From the NCBI RefSeq assembly GCF_021044425.1, contig NZ_JAJNEC010000005.1, positions 1,984,001 to 2,048,000 on the forward strand: 64,000 bases of DNA, given 5' to 3'. Both the position numbers and the translations under genes were made by a program. Of the stretch, positions 45,371 through 52,156 are shown one piece after another. The notes under the pieces are model-generated. The model made no database searches. It was not told where the DNA came from and saw only the letters and a list, made by a program, of their open reading frames with translations. Position 1 is the stretch's first letter. The number at the start of each line of letters is the position of its first letter. Source of the DNA: Niabella pedocola (GTDB lineage Bacteria > Bacteroidota > Bacteroidia > Chitinophagales > Chitinophagaceae).

Positions 45371-47638
45371 ATGGCAGTGAAAAGCGAAAAGAAGGCCACC
45401 AAGAAAAAGGAACCTGCGGTCAGCCGCGCAACAAAAACAGCTACGAAGACAGATTTACACGGAGAATTGCTAAAGAATTTTGGTTTTCAAAATTTCAAAG
45501 GAAAACAGGAAGACATCATTCATTCGCTTTTATCAGGACAGGATACATTTGTTATTATGCCTACCGGAGGGGGAAAAAGCCTCTGCTATCAGCTCCCCGC
45601 AGTGATCATGGAGGGTGTTGCAATCATTGTTTCACCACTGATTGCACTGATGAAGAACCAGGTAGACCTGGTGCGGGGCTATAACAGCAACGATGAAATT
45701 GCGCACTTTTTAAACTCAACTTTAAATAAAAAGGAAATAAAGGAGGTTCACGATGATCTGCTATCCGGAAAAACAAAACTGTTATATGTTGCTCCGGAAA
45801 CGCTCACCAAACAGGAGAACCTGGTTTTCTTCAGCGATCTGAATATTTCTTTTTTTGCGGTGGATGAAGCGCATTGTATTTCGGAATGGGGACACGATTT
45901 CCGGCCGGAATACCGGCGTTTGCGGGAGATGATGAACCAGATCAATCCAGATGCCGCTGTAATTGCCTTAACAGCTACCGCCACCCCAAAGGTGCAAAGC
46001 GATATTATCAAGAACCTGGGGCTTAAAGACGCCAATATCTTTATCTCTTCTTTTAACCGGGATAATCTATACTACGAAATTGTACCCAAGGTTAATAAGA
46101 AGCAAACCAACGAAAGTATTGTCCGCTTTATCAAAAGCATGAAGAATAAAAGCGGCATCATCTATACACTCAACCGTAAAACCACGGAGGAGCTGGCCGA
46201 TATCCTGATGGCCAATGGCATCAAGGCTGTAGCCTATCATGCAGGGCTCGACAGCAAGCTGCGGGCTGAGCGGCAGGACCAGTTCCTGAATGAAGATGTG
46301 CAGGTAATTGTAGCTACCATTGCCTTTGGGATGGGGATCGACAAACCGGATATCCGGTTCGTGATCCACTATAATATTTCCAAGTCGATTGAAAACTATT
46401 ACCAGGAAACCGGCCGCGCCGGCCGTGACGGACTGGAGGGGAAATGCCTGCTGTATTATTCGCATAAGGATGTAAGTAAACTGGAACACCTGATGCGCGA
46501 TAAACCCCTCAGCGAACGGGAGGTAGGCGCCCAGCTGATTAATGAAACCGTAGCCTACGCCGAAAGCGGGGTTTGCCGCCGGAAAGTAATCCTGAGCTAT
46601 TTTGGTGAACAATATGAGGTAGAAAATTGCGGACAATGCGATAACTGCAAACATCCAAAAGAACGGATGGAAGCAAAAGAACAGGCCGTGCTGGTGCTGA
46701 AGACGCTTAAGGAGCTGGATGAGCGCTTTGCAACCGACTATGCCATCAACATCCTGATCGGGAAACTGACACCGCAGGTAAAAATGTTCCGGCATGAGGG
46801 GCTTACTTCCTTTGGGGTGGGAAAAGCACAGGACACCTTGTTCTGGAACTCCCTGATCCGACAGATGCTCCTGGAAGACCTGTTAAAAAAAGACATCGAA
46901 GAATACGGCGTATTAAAGATAACGCCCGCAGGAACCGCCTTTTTAAAGAAGCCGAAATCCTTCTCCATTGTGCTGAACAATAAATTTGAAGAAGCCTGGG
47001 ATGATGATGAGGCCCCGGGTACGGAAGACGGTGAAGGTGCGGCCACCGATCAGCAATTGTTTGAGATGCTGAAGGAACTGCGCCAGAAGGAAGCCAAGAA
47101 GAAAAGCCTGCCGCCCTTTGTCATTTTCCTCGAAAACTCGCTGATGGATATGGCCACCCTGTATCCCACCACTGTAGCGGAACTGGAAAAATGCCAGGGC
47201 GTAAGCAAGGGCAAGGCCATCCGGTACGGCAAGCCCTTTGTAGAACTGGTAGCACGCTATGTAGAAGACAATAACATCCAGAAACCGGATGATTTTGTAA
47301 TGAAAAGCGTGGTGAATAAAAGCGGCAATAAAGTATATATCATTCAGCAAACCGATAAAAAGATCCCCCTGGAAACCATTGCTAAAAACAAAGGCTGGCA
47401 GATGAATGAACTATTGGAGGAGATGGAAACCATTGCAGCCAGCGGTACCAAGCTGAACCTGGGTTATGCCATTGACGAAATGCTGGATGAGGATGAGCAG
47501 GATGAAATCATCGAATACTTTAAAAGCTGCGAAACGTCTTCTCTCCAGCTGGCACAGGAAGAACTGGCCGAATTTGATTTTAATTGGGAACAGCTTAAGA
47601 TTATGCGGATCAAATTTTTAGCAGAATATGGGATGTAA
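45371..47638 (+). CDS. recQ: ATP-dependent DNA helicase RecQ
   Basis: 755 residues, longer than the E. coli enzyme by a C-terminal tail. After a Lys-rich start, helicase motifs: FGFQNFKGKQEDII (motif 0), MPTGGGKSLCYQLPA (Walker A), FAVDEAHCISEWGHDFRPEY (DEAH), ALTATATP, IATIAFGMGIDKPDI with ENYYQETGRAGRDG. A zinc-binding RQC region follows (ENCGQCDNCKHP), then an HRDC domain (about 580-640) and a helix-turn-helix tail. It unwinds DNA in repair and recombination. A 7/8 -7 box (TATCTTTT) lies about 42 bp upstream. Confidence 0.97.
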   Translation: MAVKSEKKATKKKEPAVSRATKTATKTDLHGELLKNFGFQNFKGKQEDIIHSLLSGQDTFVIMPTGGGKSLCYQLPAVIMEGVAIIVSPLIALMKNQVDLVRGYNSNDEIAHFLNSTLNKKEIKEVHDDLLSGKTKLLYVAPETLTKQENLVFFSDLNISFFAVDEAHCISEWGHDFRPEYRRLREMMNQINPDAAVIALTATATPKVQSDIIKNLGLKDANIFISSFNRDNLYYEIVPKVNKKQTNESIVRFIKSMKNKSGIIYTLNRKTTEELADILMANGIKAVAYHAGLDSKLRAERQDQFLNEDVQVIVATIAFGMGIDKPDIRFVIHYNISKSIENYYQETGRAGRDGLEGKCLLYYSHKDVSKLEHLMRDKPLSEREVGAQLINETVAYAESGVCRRKVILSYFGEQYEVENCGQCDNCKHPKERMEAKEQAVLVLKTLKELDERFATDYAINILIGKLTPQVKMFRHEGLTSFGVGKAQDTLFWNSLIRQMLLEDLLKKDIEEYGVLKITPAGTAFLKKPKSFSIVLNNKFEEAWDDDEAPGTEDGEGAATDQQLFEMLKELRQKEAKKKSLPPFVIFLENSLMDMATLYPTTVAELEKCQGVSKGKAIRYGKPFVELVARYVEDNNIQKPDDFVMKSVVNKSGNKVYIIQQTDKKIPLETIAKNKGWQMNELLEEMETIAASGTKLNLGYAIDEMLDEDEQDEIIEYFKSCETSSLQLAQEELAEFDFNWEQLKIMRIKFLAEYGM

Positions 47639-47711
47639 TATTTCCTGAAAGCGATGATACGGGGCAGGCATTGCTTACCCCGCAGCGTTTTTTTTATTTT
47701 TTGCCGATATT

Positions 47712-47743
47712 TTTGACAGTGTGCTGCTGATACGCTATATTTG
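47712..47743 (+). promoter_or_regulatory. tRNA-Phe promoter
   Basis: TTTG (47712-47715), 20 bp, TATATTTG (47736-47743): a full match to the Bacteroidota -33/-7 pattern with ideal spacing, 23 bp before the tRNA. Confidence 0.8.
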
Positions 47744-47751
47744 CAGCCCGC

Positions 47752-47773
47752 TAAGGCGGAAAGGATGGTGCGG
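47752..47773 (+). repeat. 22-bp direct repeat at the 5' end of tRNA-Phe (copy 1)
   Basis: TAAGGCGGAAAGGATGGTGCGG; matches copy 2 at 49862-49883 at 20 of 22 positions. It covers 15 bp of 5' flank and the first seven bases of the tRNA. Confidence 0.75.
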
Positions 47774-47839
47774 TAGCTCAGTCGGTAGAGCAAAGGACTG
47801 AAAATCCTTGTGTCGCCGGTTCGATCCCGGCCCACACCA
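47767..47839 (+). tRNA. tRNA-Phe (GAA)
   Basis: 73 nt. D arm GCTC-AGTCGGTA-GAGC, anticodon stem AAGGA/TCCTT around CTGAAAA (anticodon GAA), T arm GCCGG-TTCGATC-CCGGC, discriminator A; the CCA end is not encoded (ACG follows). The acceptor strands are GGTGCGG and CCACACC, which leaves a C-A mismatch at position 5-68; a fully paired 3' strand would be CCGCACC. The gene is followed directly by a strong terminator. Confidence 0.93.
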
Positions 47840-47899
47840 CGAAAAATCCCGGAGTAATTCCGGGATTTTTGTTTTTATGCACTTTGTATATATTCTATA
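47812..47899 (+). repeat. tRNA 3'-end/terminator/GIY-YIG-start repeat, copy A
   Basis: From GTCGCCGGTT of the tRNA T arm, through the acceptor end, the terminator and the first seven codons of the GIY-YIG gene. Copy B (48185-48284) repeats all of it except for a 12-nt expansion in the T arm. Only scattered substitutions separate them. Confidence 0.9.
47842..47870 (+). terminator. tRNA-Phe terminator
   Basis: Twelve-bp perfect stem AAAAATCCCGGA / TCCGGGATTTTT with a GTAAT loop and further T. It ends only six bp before the GIY-YIG start codon, so that gene is transcribed by read-through or from a promoter not seen. Confidence 0.9.
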
Positions 47900-48185
47900 T
47901 AGCCCAACCTATGATAAGTTTTACATCGGAGAAACTTCCGATGTTGAGGGAAGAACCCTGCAGCACAATTCAAAACATTATCATCATGCAAGTACCGCTT
48001 TTACCAGTGATTGGAAGCCACTTCAAACCTGGAAACTTCCCAACAGGACGGCCGCGCTGATCGTTGAAGCTTATCTCAAATCCATGAAATCCAAGAAATA
48101 TCTGCGGTTGCTTTGCTCCGATAGTAATACGCGGGAGGCATTTAATACCAGGGTTTTTGAAAAATTTCAAATCGAATTTTTATAG
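47877..48185 (+). CDS. small GIY-YIG nuclease-fold protein next to tRNA-Phe
   Basis: 102 residues. MHFVYILYSPTYDKFYIGET carries the GIY-YIG pair (as VYI and YIG), followed by an Arg (GRTLQHN), His-Asn, and a distal Glu (IVEAYLKSM). This is the small COG2827/YhbQ-like family, whose members in Bacteroidota often sit right after tRNA genes. The open frame extends upstream into the tRNA to 47808, but the ATG of 47877 is the start expected for the fold. Its stop codon runs into the second tRNA-derived repeat. Metal-dependent DNA cleavage is expected; no target is known. Confidence 0.85.
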   Translation: MHFVYILYSPTYDKFYIGETSDVEGRTLQHNSKHYHHASTAFTSDWKPLQTWKLPNRTAALIVEAYLKSMKSKKYLRLLCSDSNTREAFNTRVFEKFQIEFL

Positions 48186-48284
48186 TCGCCGGTTCCCCCG
48201 ATGTATCGGGGCCGGCCCACACCACGAAGAATCCCGGAGTAATTCCGGGATTTTTGTTTTTATGCATTTTGTGTATATTCTTTT
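48185..48284 (+). repeat. tRNA 3'-end/terminator/GIY-YIG-start repeat, copy B
   Basis: Begins at the last base of the GIY-YIG stop codon with GTCGCCGGTT, as in copy A. The T-arm loop is replaced by the palindrome CCCCGATGTATCGGGG (48196-48211). The acceptor strand (CCACACC) and terminator hairpin are retained. Confidence 0.85.
48230..48255 (+). terminator. copy-B terminator
   Basis: AATCCCGGA / TCCGGGATT stem, GTAAT loop, T-run; the same hairpin as behind the tRNA, shortened at the base of the stem. Confidence 0.7.
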
Positions 48285-48288
48285 ATAA
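48262..48288 (+). pseudogene. remnant of a second GIY-YIG start
   Basis: ATG then six codons encode MHFVYIL, identical to the N-terminus of the gene at 47877, after which the frame reads Leu and stop. Only this 5' stub survives, so a tandem copy of the GIY-YIG gene was probably here and has decayed or been replaced. Confidence 0.65.
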
Positions 48289-48346
48289 TCGCCCGCTCCT
48301 TTACAACCATAAATAAGCAGTATCCGTTTATTTTAGGATATATCAA

Positions 48347-48409
48347 TTTGGCTTTAACTCATAAAAAATATCATGTTAGAGCCATTTTTACTTTGACTTT
48401 TGGCTTTAA
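48347..48409 (+). promoter_or_regulatory. repeats upstream of the ATPase gene
   Basis: TTTGGCTTTAA occurs at 48347-48357 and 48399-48409. The first overlaps an imperfect inverted repeat (GGCTTTAAC 48350-48358, GTTAGAGCC about 48375-48383). The position, 40-100 bp before the start codon, suits an operator. No exact -7 box found. Confidence 0.35.
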
Positions 48410-48448
48410 TACTATTTTTTGTGCATTTATAGCCAAAAAGAACCGTTA

Positions 48449-49864
48449 ATGCTTATTGGTCGTAAAAAGGAGCAGGAGCAACTAACGCAGCTCTACAGGT
48501 CTGCACAATCAGAATTTATTGCGCTGTATGGCCGCCGCCGCGTAGGAAAGACCTTTTTAATAAGGGAGGTTTTTAACAGCAGCTTCGACTTTTACGTTAC
48601 CGGCATGGCAAATGTGAACACCAAACAACAGCTCCTGAATTTTCATCTGGCCCTGAAAAAATATGATCCAGCAGCAAAGGAGCACGTACCTGCCGATAAC
48701 TGGCTAATGGCTTTTCAGCGGCTGATCGCCCTCCTGGAAGCAAAAAAAAGTGCCCGTAAAGTTTTGTTCCTCGACGAATTGCCCTGGCTCGATACCGCCC
48801 AGTCAGGGTTTATGCCTGCACTGGAACATTTCTGGAATTCCTGGGCAAGTAGCAGAACAGACATCGTGCTGGTGGTTTGCGGATCGGCCGCTTCCTGGAT
48901 GATCAACAAGCTCATTCATAATAAAGGCGGCCTGCACAACCGGGTTACCCGGCGCATCAAGCTGGACCCCTTCTCGCTTGCGGAATGTGAAGCCTTTTTA
49001 CAAAACCGGAACGCGGTATTTGACCGGTATCAGATCGTACAGTTATACATGGCAATGGGGGGCATTCCGTTTTACCTGAACCAGGTAGATCCCGGCCTAA
49101 GTGCAGCACAGAACATTGACCGCATTTGTTTCAGCGAAAACGGACTCCTGGTTACAGAATTTGACGACCTTTACCGGTCTTTATTTAACAAGGCAGAAAA
49201 ACATATCCTGGTCATAGAAGCCCTGAGTAAAAAAGCAAAAGGACTTACCCGCGATGAAATCATCACCCTTACAAAGTTGTCCAACGCCGGCAGTACTACC
49301 CGTATATTAAAAGAGTTGGAGGAAAGTGGTTTTATACGCAGATATCACTCCTTCGGAAAAAAGGAACGGAACAGTTTATATCAGTTATCCGATTTTTATT
49401 CCCTTTTTTACCTGCGTTTTATTGTAAACCGGCGGGATGAAAATAACTGGATCAATGGCCTGGATGATCCGAAACACCGGGCGTGGAGCGGCTATGCCTT
49501 TGAGCAGGTATGCCTGGCGCATATAAAAGAGATCAAACAGGCCCTCGGCATCAGCGGGGTACAAACATCGGTTTCTTCCTGGACCGGCGAAGGAGCTCAA
49601 ATAGATCTTGTAATCGACCGGAAGGATCAGGTGATCAATCTTTGTGAAATGAAATTTTTCATTAACGACTTTTCGATCACCAAAAAATACGCGGAGGAGC
49701 TAAGAAATAAACTAACCGCATTTCGCGCTGCAACGTCCACCCGGAAAACGCTCTTTTTAACCCTGATCACTACTTATGGGTTAACCCGGAACGCCTATGC
49801 CGGATCCCTGGTCCAGAACGACCTGAACATGGAGGTTCTTTTTCATGATTTACCAAACCAATAA
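48449..49864 (+). CDS. AAA ATPase with C-terminal DUF234-like nuclease region
   Basis: 471 residues from the ATG of 48449; a TTG ten codons upstream is less likely. The archaeal-type ATPase domain (about 1-235) has Walker A ALYGRRRVGKTFLIREVF and Walker B RKVLFLDELPWLD, then VVCGSAASWMINKLI (sensor 1). A winged helix follows (LTRDEIITLTKLSNAGSTTR), and the C-terminal part has AQIDLVIDRKDQVINLCEMK, an Asp...Glu-x-Lys arrangement like a PDDEXK nuclease. The DUF234-type assignment is from this order. Lies between tRNA-derived repeats. Role unproven; defence or mobility are possibilities. Confidence 0.82.
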   Translation: MLIGRKKEQEQLTQLYRSAQSEFIALYGRRRVGKTFLIREVFNSSFDFYVTGMANVNTKQQLLNFHLALKKYDPAAKEHVPADNWLMAFQRLIALLEAKKSARKVLFLDELPWLDTAQSGFMPALEHFWNSWASSRTDIVLVVCGSAASWMINKLIHNKGGLHNRVTRRIKLDPFSLAECEAFLQNRNAVFDRYQIVQLYMAMGGIPFYLNQVDPGLSAAQNIDRICFSENGLLVTEFDDLYRSLFNKAEKHILVIEALSKKAKGLTRDEIITLTKLSNAGSTTRILKELEESGFIRRYHSFGKKERNSLYQLSDFYSLFYLRFIVNRRDENNWINGLDDPKHRAWSGYAFEQVCLAHIKEIKQALGISGVQTSVSSWTGEGAQIDLVIDRKDQVINLCEMKFFINDFSITKKYAEELRNKLTAFRAATSTRKTLFLTLITTYGLTRNAYAGSLVQNDLNMEVLFHDLPNQ

Positions 49865-49883
49865 GGCGGAACGGATGGTGCAG
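49862..49883 (+). repeat. 22-bp direct repeat, copy 2, at the end of the ATPase gene
   Basis: TAAGGCGGAACGGATGGTGCAG; 20 of 22 bases match the 5' flank and first bases of tRNA-Phe (47752-47773). Its TAA is the stop codon of the ATPase gene. Confidence 0.7.
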
Positions 49884-49927
49884 CATTTATTTCCGGCGGA
49901 AACCAGGGGTACTGCTTTCGCCATGGT

Positions 49928-50857
49928 TCACCGCCGTACCTGTGCATGATCTGTTCCGGACGCAACACGGTCGGCAATTATTCTTAATTCTTTTGCAAAT
50001 CCGTCTCCTACAGTATCCGGCTTAAAAACGGTCCGTAACGGAGATGCGCCAAACAGCACTTTATACCATACCAATCCGGCAAGATAGCAGCCCGCCGCAC
50101 TGGCATGATGCGTATCCAGATCCAGTTGCTTCTTTTTATTATAAAAATATCCTACATGCAGAGAATGTGCCTGGTCCGGAAGATCGGGGAAAACGGCCTG
50201 CCCTGGCTTAAAGGAAGCATCCTTTTCAAATGCAGTGTTCCTTTTTTGTTGCGCTGCAAAAAAGGCATCGCCAACGGGAATAAGAACCAGCTGCAACGCG
50301 GCCGCGGTTGTATGGTATGCTGCGCGCGATTGTTTCCACATCGCTTCAGCAGACTGGGCATGGCCGCCGCCGGAGATCTGTGAAAAGGACGGTGCATCAG
50401 TGCGATAGGGCCATGTTTGATGCAGCAAAATCGTTGCGGTGGGTTGCAGCCGGTGAATGTATTCCACCAGCTTGCGCGCATAGGGTTTGTACGTGTTGGA
50501 GTCGCCGGATAAAATAGAGGCCTGCTGCAATGTAACCACATCCCAGGTTCCTGAACCCAGCAATTCTTTTAATGATTTTCCGTTATACGCTTTCCCTTTT
50601 GGATCGCCGGCCTCTGCGGCTTCAACCAGTTCCCAGTGCCGTTGCAATGAGCAGCCTCCCAGTTCGGCGCGGCCAATGGAAAGGGCAAAACCGCCCTCCT
50701 TCGCAAGCTGCGGGAGATATCTTGTGGCATTCTGCGAAAAACTATTGCCAATCAGAAATAACCGTACCGTCTTTTTATCCGTTTCCTGAGTATGCCCCGT
50801 GCTAAAGCCCGCAAGAAGCAAAAGCAGCATAATGATCCGGTATGTCTTATTTTTCAT
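49928..50857 (-). CDS. secreted DUF4886 (SGNH-like) protein
   Basis: 309 residues from the ATG at 50857; the frame continues to 51028 but lacks a signal before it. The signal peptide is KNKTYRIIMLLLLLAGFSTGHTQ. SGNH-type blocks: RLFLIGNSFSQNATRYLPQL (nucleophile Ser), LGGCSLQRHWELV, WDVVTLQQASILSG, and a distal LDLDTHHASAAGCYLAG (Asp-x-x-His). DUF4886 proteins are common in polysaccharide loci and are probably esterases. 8 bp after the GH105 gene, so probably co-transcribed. Confidence 0.83.
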   Translation of the reverse strand: MKNKTYRIIMLLLLLAGFSTGHTQETDKKTVRLFLIGNSFSQNATRYLPQLAKEGGFALSIGRAELGGCSLQRHWELVEAAEAGDPKGKAYNGKSLKELLGSGTWDVVTLQQASILSGDSNTYKPYARKLVEYIHRLQPTATILLHQTWPYRTDAPSFSQISGGGHAQSAEAMWKQSRAAYHTTAAALQLVLIPVGDAFFAAQQKRNTAFEKDASFKPGQAVFPDLPDQAHSLHVGYFYNKKKQLDLDTHHASAAGCYLAGLVWYKVLFGASPLRTVFKPDTVGDGFAKELRIIADRVASGTDHAQVRR

Positions 50858-50865
50858 TTGTGATT

Positions 50866-51984
50866 TTATTTTTTCAAACAATGATACAATTGAGTGCCCG
50901 CCAGCAGGAAGGCCCCCACTCCATACACCTCCGTGCTTTCCGCATTTACCTTGTCTGGTGCGGCTCCAATGCGTTGTACATAGCCCAACATTCCATCTGC
51001 ATTCACTGAAGACACCATAACATCCCATGCGCGCTTTGCAGCAGGCCAGTAGGTCGCTTTATCCAACAGGCCATGATTCACTCCCCACAATATCGCATAG
51101 CAAAAAAAACCGGTGCCGCTCATTTCCTTTATCGGAAAACTTTCGGGATCCAGCAGGGATGCGTGCCAGCTGCCATCCGGCTGCTGAAGCGAAACCACTT
51201 TTGCCATCATCTCTTTATAGAGTTTTTCAAACCTTGCTTTGTCTGGATAGTTGGCGGGCATATTTTCCAGCATCCGTACCAATCCTCCCAATACCCAGCC
51301 ATTTCCTCTTGACCAAAAAACTTTCTGCCCGTTCTTTTCTTTCTTATTAAAATAACTTTCATCCCTGAAATAAAGCTGTTCAGAAGGGTCGTAAAGAAAA
51401 TCTGTTGTTTTCCACCAAAGCTTCGCCGCCATATCCAGGTACCGGCTGTCCTTTGTTGCTGTGGTAAGGTAGGCCAGTGAAGGCGGGCCCATAAATAACG
51501 CATCGCACCAGGCCCATTCGCGCAATTGTATACTGTTTTTCCAGTTCAGCGGTTCGTCATGGGGTTTTGCCAGGATACTGTCTGCCAGCAATATGAACGG
51601 TCCAATCATTTTCTGATCCCGGTACTTCATCGACAGTTGGGCATACGTTTGACCCACACAATAATCATCTGCAAAAAAACGGCGCCGCCCTGTATTCCAG
51701 TTCAGCTCATTTCCGATATCCACCAGCGCCTGCAGGTATTTTTTTCCGCCTTTCAGGGTTCCAACACTGTATAACCCGGTATAGCAGGCACCATTAGTCC
51801 AGTCGGATTTGGGATACTTAAACCCTTTGGTTTTCCAGTTATCCAGCTGCCAGTCGGCCACCCGGTGCATAATCTTCAATACTTCTTTGGGGTTTGGATC
51901 CGCCGCAGTTGCAGCATGGCTGGTTATTGCAAAAAAAGTCAGTGCCCAAAAAACAAACAGGCTTTTAAAAACAGGAGTTGTCAT
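50866..51984 (-). CDS. GH105-type unsaturated rhamnogalacturonyl hydrolase
   Basis: 372 residues with a signal peptide (KSLFVFWALTFFAITSHA). The (alpha/alpha)6-barrel family GH88/GH105 is seen in DWTNGACYTGLYSVGT, DDYCVGQTYAQLSMKY (catalytic Asp region), WAWCDALFMGPPSLAYL (second Asp), FWSRGNGWVLGGLVRML, and GTGFFCYAILWGVNHGLL. These hydrolases remove the unsaturated uronic acid left by pectin or glycan lyases by vinyl ether hydration. It implies that lyase products reach the cell. It is separated from the upstream symporter by 172 bp with a small hairpin. Confidence 0.92.
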   Translation of the reverse strand: MTTPVFKSLFVFWALTFFAITSHAATAADPNPKEVLKIMHRVADWQLDNWKTKGFKYPKSDWTNGACYTGLYSVGTLKGGKKYLQALVDIGNELNWNTGRRRFFADDYCVGQTYAQLSMKYRDQKMIGPFILLADSILAKPHDEPLNWKNSIQLREWAWCDALFMGPPSLAYLTTATKDSRYLDMAAKLWWKTTDFLYDPSEQLYFRDESYFNKKEKNGQKVFWSRGNGWVLGGLVRMLENMPANYPDKARFEKLYKEMMAKVVSLQQPDGSWHASLLDPESFPIKEMSGTGFFCYAILWGVNHGLLDKATYWPAAKRAWDVMVSSVNADGMLGYVQRIGAAPDKVNAESTEVYGVGAFLLAGTQLYHCLKK

Positions 51985-52000
51985 ATTGATCTTATTGAAT

Positions 52001-52020
52001 CCCCGTAATCGTTACCGGGG
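52001..52020. promoter_or_regulatory. hairpin upstream of the GH105 gene
   Basis: CCCCG-TAA-TCG-TTAC-CGGGG forms a near-perfect stem with one bulged base, 17 bp before the GH105 start. It could be an operator or the leader hairpin; there is no T-run after it. Confidence 0.3.
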
Positions 52021-52156
52021 TATGAAAGTAAGAAAAGCGACTGAGAAAAACGGCAGAAATACATGACCGGCAGGAGTGTGCAGCAGCTTCCGCTGATTAT
52101 TGTTTTAATTAGTAACGCCGGGGCGATGGAATACAGCATTGGGATCCTTTCACACA

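Noticed and set aside
47808..47876. N-terminal extension of the GIY-YIG frame into tRNA-Phe
   Set aside because: These codons are the tRNA 3' half and terminator; the conserved domain starts at the ATG of 47877.
47752..49883. Classic integrative element with tyrosine integrase
   Set aside because: No integrase, excisionase or transposase is encoded between the repeats.
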